From the NCBI RefSeq assembly GCF_030247605.1, contig NZ_JAOTSB010000014.1, positions 17,740-81,739 on the forward strand: DNA of 64,000 nucleotides, in the 5' to 3' direction. This stretch comes from Acidaminobacter sp. (lineage in GTDB: Bacteria > Bacillota > Clostridia > Peptostreptococcales > Acidaminobacteraceae). Shown one piece after another: positions 1 through 8,086 of this stretch; within the stretch, counting starts at the first letter, position 1; every line of letters starts with the position of its first letter. Both the position numbers and the translations under genes were made by a program. The notes under the pieces were generated by a model. The model saw only the letters and a program-made list of their open reading frames with translations. It ran no database searches and had not been told where the DNA came from.

Positions 1-147
1 GGTTCCACGCTGCCAAGTCAATAGTCCCCGTCGCCCAGACCTCAAGCTGCGCTTGTGTGTAGTCTTTTGCATTTTCTGTGTGAACGTGTCGTAAAAAAGC
101 TGTGATAATGCTGCACAGTCACTCGGATTGTAATCTCTGATCCTCAT
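1..147 (-). pseudogene. GNAT-family acetyltransferase N-terminus, partial and frameshifted
   Basis: Reading leftward from an ATG at 147, preceded by an AATGAGG ribosome site, the first 21 codons give MRIRDYNPSDCAALSQLFYD, a typical start of a GNAT N-acetyltransferase. After about position 87 the GNAT-like sequence continues in another frame (VHTENAKDYTQAQLEVWATG and on to the window edge), so one base is missing near 86-90. The gene is cut by the left edge. It may be a real pseudogene or a sequence error; the SDR at 52 kb has a similar single-base shift. Confidence 0.65.
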
Positions 148-214
148 ATTGAAACCTCATTAAGCTTATTTTGTTTTCGGCAGGGACAGCCTATTTTCCT
201 GCGACTTGCCGGCT

Positions 215-2011
215 TTATTTAACTACCCTTGACACCAGCACGCCTTTATTATCGTATAGTGCTGCCGGGTCCGTATCGGAGTTGTTCCACATGTTCTGAG
301 TTGTCCATTTGAGGTCGCCGGTGGCGTCGCCGCTGGCAACTTTAATCGAGGCGCCAGCTTTTAGGAGATAGTACGGGAAGTCAAAGATTTGATTGCCTTT
401 CTCAGAGACAAGCCTGTAGCCTTGAAGGTTAACGTCTGCTGTGGTTGTATTTTTGATGGTGACCAGCTCGTTGCTCTTCTCCAGCAGGCTGATAATGATG
501 CCGTTGGGGACCACAGTACCCGGTGCGACTGGCGCAGGGCTTACAATAGGAGCCGGAACTGGGGCCGGGGTTGGTGTTGGCGCCGGTGCCGGTGTTGGCG
601 TTGCGACTCCACCAGTGCCTGGGAGCCAGGCCGCAGCAGTCGGGACTTTGTCGAAGGTGATACTGATGCCATCACTTTTCGCAACTATGGTGTCGAGCAG
701 GTCTGTCCTGTAGAGCTTCACGTTCATGGAAGCCAGGCGGTTCAGGACGACTTGGGACGGTAGGCCGTAATCGTTGCGGTTGCCCACGCTGATAACGGCA
801 AACTTTGGCGACACGGCGTTCAGAAAGTTTTGGCTTGAGGCGTCATCGCTGCCATGATGGGAAATTTTGAGGACCTCCGCGGCAAGCTGTCCCCTGAATC
901 TCAAGAGCATCTCGCTTTCGGACAGTGCGGTGGCGTCGCCGGCGAACAGGAAGTCATTGACGCCGTCCGTCAGCTTCAGGACTATGGAGTGGTCGTTCAG
1001 GTCGTCGTAGCTGCTGCTGTTTGGCGCGAGCAGGGTGAAGGTCGAGTTCCCAAGCCCAAAGCTTTCCCCTGCCATTGGTTTCTCCTGCACAAGCTCTCTC
1101 AGAGCGAGGGCACTGGAAAAACTCATATAGGTAGGTGTCTCTTGGGTCGCGGACGGCATAATGACTTTGTCGACCTCAAAGGTTTTGACGACGCTGTCCA
1201 GCCCCCCAATGTGATCCATATGCGGATGGGTGGCAATTAAGTAATCGAGCTTTGTAATGCCTTTGGCTTTCAGGTAATTGACAAGGAGCGTGTCGCTCAG
1301 GTAATCTCCGCCGTCAATCAGCATGGCGCGGTCGCCTTTTTTAATCAGCGCGGCATCCCCCTGGCCTACATCTATGAAATGGACTTCAAGGATGGGGTTG
1401 TCGCCTCTGAGCCGTGTGGCTTTGTAGAGCATGATCAGGGCTTCTTCCCTTGTGGCGGTGCCTGCTGGGTTGAAGCCGCCTGCACCGATGCCGCTGACCA
1501 CGCCATTTGTTTTGGCTATGTAGACGGAAGACTTGGCCCAGGACTGGATGATGGCATCATCCGCAAAGCGGCTGGTGTCTGCGGGCTGGTAGTTTATATT
1601 TGTCGCTTTAAACAGGTTCACGAACAGGGTGGCCAGTTCGTCCCTGCGGATTTCACTGCTCGGGCGATAACTTCCGTCCTCGTAGCCGCTGACGATGCCG
1701 GCATTTTTCGCCGCCAGCACGTAAGGGTCAGAGGTGTCGGTGAAGCGCGCCTGACCGGCTTCTGGTGTGGTTCCGGTGTAGTAATCGTATAACGCGACCG
1801 CCAGATAGGCAAATTCGCCTCGGGTGATCCGGTTTTGATAGTTGGCCAGTAATCTGCTGACCTCGAGCTCCGGTTCTGTGGTGACTGCTGAGATATAGGG
1901 CGCGGCCCAGGTGGAGGGCGCTGCGGCGAAGGTGTTCGCCGGGATCAAGAGTGTAACAGATAGCAGAAGGATCATGGTGGCCAGGAGAGATTTGTGAACC
2001 GTTTTGTGCAT
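215..2011 (-). CDS. Secreted SLH - metallo-beta-lactamase - lamin-tail domain protein
   Basis: 598 aa. An N-terminal signal peptide (about residues 1-30) is followed by three S-layer homology repeats (about 45-200), which should anchor the protein to the cell wall. A metallo-beta-lactamase hydrolase domain follows (about 207-460) with the metal motif HPHMDH at 262-267 and a downstream SHHGSDD; it resembles the soluble hydrolase domain of ComEC. A Pro/Ala/Thr-rich linker (about 475-505) leads to a C-terminal lamin-tail-like (LTD) domain. The ATG at 2011 follows an AGAAAGGGG ribosome site. I infer an extracellular phosphodiesterase or nuclease tethered to the S-layer; the substrate is unknown. 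It stands alone, with no partner gene on its strand. Confidence 0.85.
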   Translation of the reverse strand: MHKTVHKSLLATMILLLSVTLLIPANTFAAAPSTWAAPYISAVTTEPELEVSRLLANYQNRITRGEFAYLAVALYDYYTGTTPEAGQARFTDTSDPYVLAAKNAGIVSGYEDGSYRPSSEIRRDELATLFVNLFKATNINYQPADTSRFADDAIIQSWAKSSVYIAKTNGVVSGIGAGGFNPAGTATREEALIMLYKATRLRGDNPILEVHFIDVGQGDAALIKKGDRAMLIDGGDYLSDTLLVNYLKAKGITKLDYLIATHPHMDHIGGLDSVVKTFEVDKVIMPSATQETPTYMSFSSALALRELVQEKPMAGESFGLGNSTFTLLAPNSSSYDDLNDHSIVLKLTDGVNDFLFAGDATALSESEMLLRFRGQLAAEVLKISHHGSDDASSQNFLNAVSPKFAVISVGNRNDYGLPSQVVLNRLASMNVKLYRTDLLDTIVAKSDGISITFDKVPTAAAWLPGTGGVATPTPAPAPTPTPAPVPAPIVSPAPVAPGTVVPNGIIISLLEKSNELVTIKNTTTADVNLQGYRLVSEKGNQIFDFPYYLLKAGASIKVASGDATGDLKWTTQNMWNNSDTDPAALYDNKGVLVSRVVK

Positions 2012-2150
2012 TGTGATGCCCCTTTCTTCGAAGGCTTGTGATGGGATCTAAGTGACGTAAAGAATGGGTTGTGGGCGTGGTGTTTTGGTAATGACACATG
2101 CTATTGTGTTAATTTTACCATTTTTGTGAGATGGAATGACATAATAATAA

Positions 2151-2214
2151 AAAACCATCGGCAGAGTGCACTTGAAGCTTTTTGAGAGCTTTAGTACCTT
2201 GCCGATGGTTTTTT
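2151..2214. terminator. Hairpin made of an inverted pair of the GCCGATGGT word
   Basis: ACCATCGGC at 2154-2162 pairs with GCCGATGGT at 2201-2209, flanked by A and T runs. The loop holds a second weak stem around AAGCTTTTTGAGAGCTT. It lies directly after the toxin gene stop at 2218 on the minus strand and should terminate that operon. Confidence 0.75.
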
Positions 2215-2217
2215 GAC

Positions 2218-2520
2218 TCAAATCATACTTTTCATATGCCTGACCGTCACTATAATAACATGTTTTTTTATATGATCCACACGATAGATTATGATGAAAT
2301 CTTTAACAAAAAGTTGCCTGAATCCTTTTTTTGCGTAAGCGCCTATACGACGTTTCGCCCCTCGAAATGGCATTGTCTCAAGGGAAAAAATCGCACCTTC
2401 TATTTGATCAGCAAGATCACTTGCTGCGCCTTGATTGTTGAGTTGTGCTGCGATATAGGCATAGATCTCGTCAATGTCACGAATGGCCTTGGAAAGCAAT
2501 TTAATGGTGTACTTATCCAA
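2218..2520 (-). CDS. ParE/RelE-family toxin
   Basis: 100 aa, the usual size of a ParE/RelE toxin. The pattern of an N-terminal helix pair (AIRDIDEIYAYIAAQL), then SLETMPFRGAKRR, then a beta-strand core ending in YRVDHIKKHVIIVTVRH matches the plasmid-stabilisation toxin fold. Members poison either gyrase (ParE) or translating ribosomes (RelE); the sequence alone does not decide which. It overlaps the antitoxin gene by 8 bases, so the two are translated together, and it is followed by a hairpin terminator. Confidence 0.85.
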   Translation of the reverse strand: MDKYTIKLLSKAIRDIDEIYAYIAAQLNNQGAASDLADQIEGAIFSLETMPFRGAKRRIGAYAKKGFRQLFVKDFIIIYRVDHIKKHVIIVTVRHMKSMI

Positions 2521-2776
2521 AATGCTTCCTCCGGAGAGTTTTTAAAGTTTCTCTGGCATCATGCAGTTTACCGTCAACTTTGTATTCTGCTTCCGACTCT
2601 GCAATTGCCTGGTCCAGCTCATGCTCATCCATCATAGCCTCGTAGGCTTCAATGCTCATTATAACCAAATCACCGTATCCATTTTTCGTAATGAAAACGG
2701 GTTCATTTTTAGTGTGACACAGATCGGAAATTTCGTTTGTATTTCTTAGATCTGTTATGGGTCTGATAATTGGCAT
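2513..2776 (-). CDS. Phd/YefM-family antitoxin
   Basis: 87 aa. The N-terminal part (PIIRPITDLRNTNEISDLCH, then EPVFITKNGYGDLVIMSIEAYEAM) is the Phd/YefM DNA-binding fold, and the charged C-terminal part would wrap the toxin. The start ATG at 2776 follows an AAGGGAG site. It is first in a two-gene operon and should repress its own promoter together with the toxin. The C-terminal stretch SEAEYKVDGKLHDARETLK is closely matched in the small protein at 5517-5735. Confidence 0.88.
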   Translation of the reverse strand: MPIIRPITDLRNTNEISDLCHTKNEPVFITKNGYGDLVIMSIEAYEAMMDEHELDQAIAESEAEYKVDGKLHDARETLKTLRRKHFG

Positions 2777-2891
2777 GTCGCTCAGCTCCCTTCTTTTGTA
2801 CGTTATTATAACATTATTTTGTACGTTTCAGAAGAGTTTAAACAGGATTGCTGAGAGATGAATGGCGTAAATTAAAGATTTTTTTGGAAGC

Positions 2892-2957
2892 AAAAACCAT
2901 CGGGAGGGGCACTTGAAACTTTTTGAGAGCTTAAAGTACCTTGCCGATGGCATTTTT
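2892..2957. repeat. Imperfect inverted pair of the GCCGATGG word in a divergent promoter region
   Basis: ACCATCGGG at 2895-2903 faces GCCGATGGC at 2943-2951 around a core very like that of the hairpin at 2151. It sits between the starts of two divergent genes (antitoxin at 2776, phoH at 3117), so it ends no visible gene. A solitary GCCGATGGT follows at 3071-3079. Confidence 0.7.
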
Positions 2958-3116
2958 ACAGTAACAGGCATGGTCAGGACCGCCCCACAGAAATATATTT
3001 AACGTAAATTTCATATGCTGTACGCCGGCATTAAACATCGGCCAGCTATTCTTAGAACAGATGACAGCTTGCCGATGGTCAGCCAATCATCAATCAGGTT
3101 CAGGAGGCACAGCCCT

Positions 3117-4484
3117 ATGACAAAAACGTATGTGCTGGATACAAATGTTATGATTCAGGCGCCACACGCACTATTCTCTTTCGAGGATAACCATGTCGTC
3201 ATCCCGATCGCGGCGCTGGAGGAACTGGATCGCTTTAAAAATGAGGAAGGCGAGCGCGGGGCAAATACGCGCCAGGTCATTCGGAGCCTCGAGCAGTTGC
3301 GCCAGCAGGGCAGTCTGACCGAGGGAATCCAGCTCGATCAGGGCGGCAGTCTCAGACTGGAGCTCAATCATAAGCACGTGGAGCTTCCAAGCGGTTTTGA
3401 TCCCGTCAGTAATGACAACCGGATTTTGAAGGTTTGCAAAGGACTGATCAATGACGGCCAACACGCGGTCCTGGTCACTCACGATGTTATGGTCAGAATC
3501 AAGGCTCAGCTGATGGGAATCCCCGCGGAGGAATTCACGACGGATCAGGCGCCCGCGCCGGAGCGGCAATATACCGGCAGAGCCAAAGTTTACGTGCCGG
3601 ACAATAAAATGAGCTTGTTGAAGAAATCCGGAATCCATCCTGACGAGCTTTACAACGTGAATGAACAAGGTACGCCCGAGAAGGTTACGCCAATAATCAA
3701 TCAATTTTTCACGATCCATTCTGAAATTTCTGAAAAGAAAACGCTGCTTGGCCGTTTTGATGGTAAACTCGTCGTCCCTCTGCGCCATGCGAATGAACAT
3801 CCTTTTGGCGCCACGCCACGAAATCTCGGCCAATATTTTCTGCAGGAAGCCCTCATGGAGGATGCTAAAAAGGTGCCACTCGTTATAGTCAAGGGTCCTG
3901 CAGGGACAGCTAAGACCTTTTACGCTTTGGCAGTGGGACTGCATAAAATCTATAACGAGACAGCTGCTTACCGGCGGATCCTAATCAGCCGGCCCAACAT
4001 CCAGTTTGATGAAGACATAGGCTTTCTGCCCGGCAGTGAGCAGGAAAAAATTGCGCCCTTCATGAGGCCAATAATTGACAATTTGGAAATCCTGGTGGAC
4101 CGGGATGAAAAGGAACGCTACCGAAATGAAAAGGAGCTCCGGGACAAATTTGACGAGCTCTTTGATCGCGGCATTATTGTCGCCGAAGCCATGAATTTCA
4201 TCCGCGGCAGATCCCTGACCCATACGTACCTGATCATTGATGAAGCTCAGAATCTCACGCCAAGACAGGTCAAGGGGATTATCACCCGCGTCGGCAAGGG
4301 CACCAAGGTCATTTTGTTAGGTGATCCTGGGCAAATAGACCACCCGCTGCTGGATGAAACGACCAATGGCTTGAGCTACGCCTCTGAGCGCATGAAAGGA
4401 AGCCCATACTGCTGTCAGATTACCATGCAGCAGGACGAATGCGAACGTTCCCGCCTGGCGCTGGATGCCTCGGAACGTATGTAA
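3117..4484 (+). CDS. PIN-PhoH family ATPase (YlaK type)
   Basis: 455 aa from the ATG at 3117, chosen because it follows TTCAGGAGGCACAGCCCT; a longer frame reaches 3015 without a ribosome site. An N-terminal PIN nuclease domain begins YVLDTNVMIQAP (Asp8) and a C-terminal PhoH-like ATPase carries the Walker A variant GPAGTAKT at 260-267, Walker B LIIDEAQN with Asp375, and LGDPGQID. PIN-PhoH proteins are thought to act as RNA helicase-ribonucleases; the exact role of YlaK is not settled. It is followed 21 bases later by the yitT-like gene, probably co-transcribed. Confidence 0.9.
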   Translation: MTKTYVLDTNVMIQAPHALFSFEDNHVVIPIAALEELDRFKNEEGERGANTRQVIRSLEQLRQQGSLTEGIQLDQGGSLRLELNHKHVELPSGFDPVSNDNRILKVCKGLINDGQHAVLVTHDVMVRIKAQLMGIPAEEFTTDQAPAPERQYTGRAKVYVPDNKMSLLKKSGIHPDELYNVNEQGTPEKVTPIINQFFTIHSEISEKKTLLGRFDGKLVVPLRHANEHPFGATPRNLGQYFLQEALMEDAKKVPLVIVKGPAGTAKTFYALAVGLHKIYNETAAYRRILISRPNIQFDEDIGFLPGSEQEKIAPFMRPIIDNLEILVDRDEKERYRNEKELRDKFDELFDRGIIVAEAMNFIRGRSLTHTYLIIDEAQNLTPRQVKGIITRVGKGTKVILLGDPGQIDHPLLDETTNGLSYASERMKGSPYCCQITMQQDECERSRLALDASERM

Positions 4485-4505
4485 AGAAAAGGAGAATTCA
4501 ATTAA

Positions 4506-5402
4506 ATGTCATCCATAAAAAATACTGTCTTACGGAAAAAAATCACTGACTTAATCCTGTTGCTTTTGGGGACTGCACTTTTTTCATTCGCAGTTACGGT
4601 GATCCTCAAACCCAATAGTCTGATTACTGGAGGGATCACAGGGCTTTCCATCCTTGCGGGGAAAGTAACTGGAATTCCATTTACACTTTATTACTATGGC
4701 TTGTCTGCACTCGTTTTGGCAGCGACGCATTTCTTGCTTGGAAAACAGGAAAGCAAGAAAATCCTTCTCTTGTCAGTTTTATTTCCAGTCACTCTAACGC
4801 TATTTGATCAATGGCTTTTTACAGATGCTCAGTTTAATTTGACTGGTGATGATCTGTTTCTCTCTTCTGTATATTTTGGTGTTATAGCGGGTATTGGAGC
4901 GGGGTTGATCCTGTTAAGAGGCTACTCTTCGGGCGGAACGGATTCCATCGGCAAAATTCTTCACAAGAGGTTTTTTCCATTTGTCAGTATCAGTCAGCTG
5001 ATCGCCATCATTGATATGGCTGTCATCTTACTCTCTGCGCTGGTCTTTGACATTCAAACTGCGCTTTACGCCGTTCTGATGCAAATTGTTCAGATGTGGG
5101 CGACAGAGCTGGTGCTTTATGGCTTTACTAATAAAATGGTTAAAATGGAAATCATCAGCGAGCGAAGTACGGAGATTGAGAATTACATCCTAAATACGCT
5201 TAACAGAGGCATAACTAAGTACAACATCATTGGCGGATACTCCAACGAGCAGCGCATTAAACTTGTCTCCATTTGCTCACAAAGGGAATCTATGTTGATT
5301 GCGAAGCAGATTTCCAGCATGGATAAAGATGCATTTGTTACTGCAATGCCGGTCATTTCAGTCTGGGGACGCGGGGTTGGGTTCGAGACTATGCAGATTT
5401 GA
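4506..5402 (+). CDS. YitT/YqfU-family membrane protein (DUF2179)
   Basis: 298 aa. Five to six hydrophobic helices fill about residues 15-195, with the SLITGGITGLSIL motif near the start of the membrane part. The C-terminal cytosolic domain (about 215-295, ending VISVWGRGVGFETMQI) is the DUF2179 ligand-binding-like domain common in Firmicutes. The start follows AAAGGAGAATTCAATTA. Function in this family is unknown; transport or sensing at the membrane is suspected. It lies in one unit with the phoH-like gene and ends before a shared convergent hairpin. Confidence 0.88.
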   Translation: MSSIKNTVLRKKITDLILLLLGTALFSFAVTVILKPNSLITGGITGLSILAGKVTGIPFTLYYYGLSALVLAATHFLLGKQESKKILLLSVLFPVTLTLFDQWLFTDAQFNLTGDDLFLSSVYFGVIAGIGAGLILLRGYSSGGTDSIGKILHKRFFPFVSISQLIAIIDMAVILLSALVFDIQTALYAVLMQIVQMWATELVLYGFTNKMVKMEIISERSTEIENYILNTLNRGITKYNIIGGYSNEQRIKLVSICSQRESMLIAKQISSMDKDAFVTAMPVISVWGRGVGFETMQI

Positions 5403-5440
5403 TTTTGAGCTCTTACTTGAAGGGTTCTGAGAGATGCAGT

Positions 5441-5503
5441 AAAAAACCATCGGCAAAGGCACTTGAAGCTTTTAGAGGCTTCGAGGGCTTTGCCGATGGT
5501 TTG
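5441..5503. terminator. Convergent hairpin built of the GCCGATGGT pair
   Basis: ACCATCGGC at 5446-5454 and GCCGATGGT at 5492-5500 bracket a second inner stem (CTTGAAGC with GCTTCGAG). It lies between the converging yitT-like gene and the AbiE-region genes and can terminate both strands. Confidence 0.8.
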
Positions 5504-5516
5504 AGTTTGAAGAACA

Positions 5517-5735
5517 TTATTTTTCGACAGGTGGGCTAAAGTGCTTCTTTCTTAAAGCGGAGAGTGATTCTCTTGCGTCATTTAATTTTCCATCTATTTG
5601 GAATTGTGCCTCTGAGTCGGCAATCGCTTTTATGAGTTCAGATTCTTCGATCGATTCGAGTTGACTGAGATCGCTGATGCATTCGTTTTTGAAGTCTTGA
5701 ATGATTTCTTTTTCGTTTTTTGGCAAAGGATTCAC
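5517..5735 (-). CDS. Small antitoxin-tail-like protein downstream of AbiEii
   Basis: 72 aa, starting with a GTG at 5735 that overlaps the TGA of the AbiEii gene (GTGA), which suggests coupled translation. I do not recognise a whole family. Its C-terminal half (IADSEAQFQIDGKLNDARES, then ALRKKHF) closely matches the tail of the Phd/YefM antitoxin at 2513-2776 but it lacks the DNA-binding N-terminus of that family. It could be a remnant of an antitoxin captured by the AbiE operon or a working third component that binds a toxin. Base composition matches the AT-rich AbiE genes. Confidence 0.7.
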   Translation of the reverse strand: MNPLPKNEKEIIQDFKNECISDLSQLESIEESELIKAIADSEAQFQIDGKLNDARESLSALRKKHFSPPVEK

Positions 5736-6763
5736 TCCTTTTGGGATAATGATACAAGTTTCGCTTGTCCTAATTCATTAATCTCTCTTTCCATTATTGA
5801 AAGACATTCAATGATTTTCTTAAAATCAGGGATAGTTCCATATATCATTCCTGCCATTGCTTTATAATCATCTTTGACACTGTTTAGATGATTGTCTTTT
5901 GGCACTAGTTTTAATGTAGCAGGTATCGCCAAATCATATCGGGCAGAAGCAGATCGATAAAATTTATTTTTGAAATTTACAACACGAGTAAGTAAATCCA
6001 AATTATTATATGCGAGATCTTTTACAGGTGAGTTATACATTTTATACAAATCATAATAGTGTCTAGAATATCGTTCTGGGATAAATCCACTTTGTCTGTA
6101 AGCCTCTTTATGCAAGATCGTTGCTTTTTCCCAAAAGGTTCGCTCCGGTGCTACAGTCAAAACATTCGTTGAAGGATTTTGCATTCTATTCCGAAATTTT
6201 TCAGAAATAAATGGTTCAATATTGACTTGTGTTGCTGGTGTCCAGGCGGCTATCGCCCCGGCTTCTATTCGAATAATTTTTTGAATGTATATGTCTTCAA
6301 AAACCTGCGGATATCTAAAACAGACAGTTTGTGGATCACTTTCATCAATAAAAAGACTGAAATCTTCGTTCAGCATTACTGAAAAATCATCATTCAGACT
6401 ATCCAAAAAGGTAGTTTTAAGAAATTCAGATGCGCTAATATTTAGATCTTTCACAAATTTGTCTTCTTTACTACCGCTTCTATCAGACCATGCTATTTTG
6501 TCATCGCATCCAAATAGTCTCCAGTCAAGGATAATGTCAACATCTTCCGAAAACCGCTCAATAAGTTTGAACCCTTTTGAAAGGCTAGTTCCTCCTTTGA
6601 AAGCTAGCGCCCGTTTCCACTTTGACATTTCGAATAGATAAAACAATGTCCAACATACCCAAAAATCCTTTTCAACGATTGCTTCAATTATCCCCATTTC
6701 AGCTGCTACTTGTCTAAAGACAAATGCCCTCTCACGAGTATTTAGTTTTGCTATCTCCTTCAT
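5732..6763 (-). CDS. AbiEii/AbiGii-type nucleotidyltransferase toxin
   Basis: 343 aa from the second of two adjacent ATGs (6763), which lies 5 bases after GGAGG; a frame open to 6862 has no ribosome site. The nucleotidyltransferase core shows KGGTSLSK (about 56-63) and ERFSEDVDI (about 69-77), the signature of AbiEii toxins of type IV phage-defence/toxin-antitoxin systems, which block growth by modifying tRNA or a related target with nucleotides. It overlaps the upstream antitoxin-like gene by 32 bases. The gene is more AT-rich than its surroundings, as expected for a transferred defence module. Confidence 0.88.
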   Translation of the reverse strand: MKEIAKLNTRERAFVFRQVAAEMGIIEAIVEKDFWVCWTLFYLFEMSKWKRALAFKGGTSLSKGFKLIERFSEDVDIILDWRLFGCDDKIAWSDRSGSKEDKFVKDLNISASEFLKTTFLDSLNDDFSVMLNEDFSLFIDESDPQTVCFRYPQVFEDIYIQKIIRIEAGAIAAWTPATQVNIEPFISEKFRNRMQNPSTNVLTVAPERTFWEKATILHKEAYRQSGFIPERYSRHYYDLYKMYNSPVKDLAYNNLDLLTRVVNFKNKFYRSASARYDLAIPATLKLVPKDNHLNSVKDDYKAMAGMIYGTIPDFKKIIECLSIMEREINELGQAKLVSLSQKE

Positions 6764-7379
6764 CATGGCCTCCAATACTAAATGCATTTTTAATAGCGTT
6801 ATAGATCCATGCCGTTGTGTATTTGGTTTCTCTAAGCAAATTATCCCACTCTGAATGTTCAATTTTTCTGCTTAGTATAATCAAGTTTTTATCATTTACA
6901 TGTTCTTCGCCTAATGCTTTTAATGCTCGTACTACCAGTGCCGTTTTATACGTCATGTTCGAAATTTCCTTAAGTGCTACGTGAACAAATTTAATCTTGG
7001 TTTTCCCAAGTTCAAATTCTCGATATGGTCCATTGCTGGCAAAAGTCCATGTGCTCGGGACCTGTGTAGATAAGCCTAATAGATTGAGTGCAATATTGCC
7101 ATCCGGAATAATACGCCATGAATACTTTCGAGCAATTGCAAGCGCCACACGTTCTGGTGATGGTGCCACAAGATCACCCATATAGTCACTGTATTGTGGG
7201 TACTCATACAAACCTCTCATAATTCGACGAATAAGTCCTTCGTCACAAAGACGTGACAAAGCTTTTCCAACAGACTTAATATCACCTAGGTCTTTAAAGT
7301 CAGATACAATAAATATCTCACCTTTATCTGCTTCGAGAATTCTCGCTCTAATTTTATATAAAATAAATTCTCTTTCCAT
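6732..7379 (-). CDS. AbiEi-like antitoxin (DUF6088)
   Basis: 215 aa from the ATG at 7379, which follows GGTGAAATCG; an in-frame ATG at 7391 is also possible but has no ribosome site. An N-terminal winged-helix part (IVSDFKDLGDIKSVGKALSR, then LCDEGLIRRIMRGLYEYP) is followed by the AbiEi-type C-terminal domain. Such proteins repress the operon and neutralise the AbiEii toxin, which follows with overlapping frames. The two genes and the small protein at 5517 form one AT-rich operon. Confidence 0.85.
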   Translation of the reverse strand: MEREFILYKIRARILEADKGEIFIVSDFKDLGDIKSVGKALSRLCDEGLIRRIMRGLYEYPQYSDYMGDLVAPSPERVALAIARKYSWRIIPDGNIALNLLGLSTQVPSTWTFASNGPYREFELGKTKIKFVHVALKEISNMTYKTALVVRALKALGEEHVNDKNLIILSRKIEHSEWDNLLRETKYTTAWIYNAIKNAFSIGGHDEGDSKTKYS

Positions 7380-7544
7380 CGATTTCACCATCCATTATAT
7401 TACATTTTCGTCGCTTTTATTGTATCATTAATTCGTCGTATTTGCAATATATTGGAATTTTATTTTACAAACTATTACTTTTTCTATTATTTTCCTATTA
7501 TTTTAACAGCTGTTTCTTTATAATTCATACTTGGGACAGTCGAT

Positions 7545-7680
7545 CATTTCAGTCTGTGTAAGTCCCAAACTTCGGGTTAGGGACACGGACAGGTCTCAGT
7601 TTGGTGTCTGACACTCAACTCAGTTCGGTGTCTGACACTCAACTCAATTTGGTGCCAGAGCATGTCAGAAGGATTTTCAA
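7545..7680. repeat. Composite dispersed repeat, copy 1
   Basis: Holds a GGGACACGGACAGG block, two GGTGTCTGACACTC half-palindromes and a terminal GGTGCCAGAGCATG block followed by GGATTTTCAA. The same order of parts recurs at 15332-15410 and 20517-20645. The rest of the gap 7392-7737 (AT-rich DNA and a terminator) shows no gene. Confidence 0.75.
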
Positions 7681-7683
7681 CAA

Positions 7684-7731
7684 AAAACAGCCGCAGACAG
7701 GTCTTTTAAACCTCTGCGGCTGTTGTCTTTT
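7684..7731 (-). terminator. Rho-independent terminator after the lyase operon
   Basis: Stem ACAGCCGCAGA with TCTGCGGCTGT; in the minus direction it is followed by a T run. It ends the BCCT-lyase-membrane protein operon just past the stop at 7738. Confidence 0.9.
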
Positions 7732-7737
7732 GACTCG

Positions 7738-8034
7738 CTAAATCTCTTTTAAATACTCAGCTTTTCTAAACCTATACCTTAAAAAAACGATCCATCCCCA
7801 GGACAGGCTCACGGCAGGAAGCATGGCGGTCAGCGCGGCTTCAAGGGGCGGCACCTGGGAGAACTTCAAGGGACCGAAGAAAATCATGAAGGTCACTACC
7901 AGCATACCGAGCAGGATCGCGCGTTCTCCGAGCCTCCGAGGCGGGGTGAGGAAGATCTTCTGAACATCCACTTCCACTTGTTTTTCAGGTGTGCTTTTGT
8001 GTTTCTTGCCTTTATGTCCCACTGCCGCTGCCAT
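7738..8034 (-). CDS. Small two-helix membrane protein of the BCCT-lyase operon
   Basis: 98 aa from the ATG at 8034, 11 bases after GAAAGGAAG; the frame remains open into the upstream gene but that part has no ribosome site. A basic N-terminal segment (GHKGKKHKSTPEKQ) is followed by two predicted membrane helices (about 50-68 and 74-92) and a basic tail. I do not recognise a family. Its place as last gene of a betaine transporter/lyase operon suggests a partner of the transporter or an exporter subunit, but this is inference from position only. Confidence 0.75.
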   Translation of the reverse strand: MAAAVGHKGKKHKSTPEKQVEVDVQKIFLTPPRRLGERAILLGMLVVTFMIFFGPLKFSQVPPLEAALTAMLPAVSLSWGWIVFLRYRFRKAEYLKEI

Positions 8035-8086
8035 AGACAAACACGCTTCCTTTCTCTTTGGAAGGCGGAGCCTTCCTTCCTGGTCC

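Noticed and set aside
389..763. Plus-strand frames over the Pro-rich linker (124 and 90 aa)
   Set aside because: Shadows of the biased codons of the minus-strand linker PTPAPAPTP; low-complexity Gly/Ala/Val or Cys/Arg products without start sites.
6764..6862. Longer start for AbiEii at 6862
   Set aside because: The extra 33 codons lie wholly within the AbiEi gene and have no ribosome site, while GGAGG precedes the ATG at 6763.
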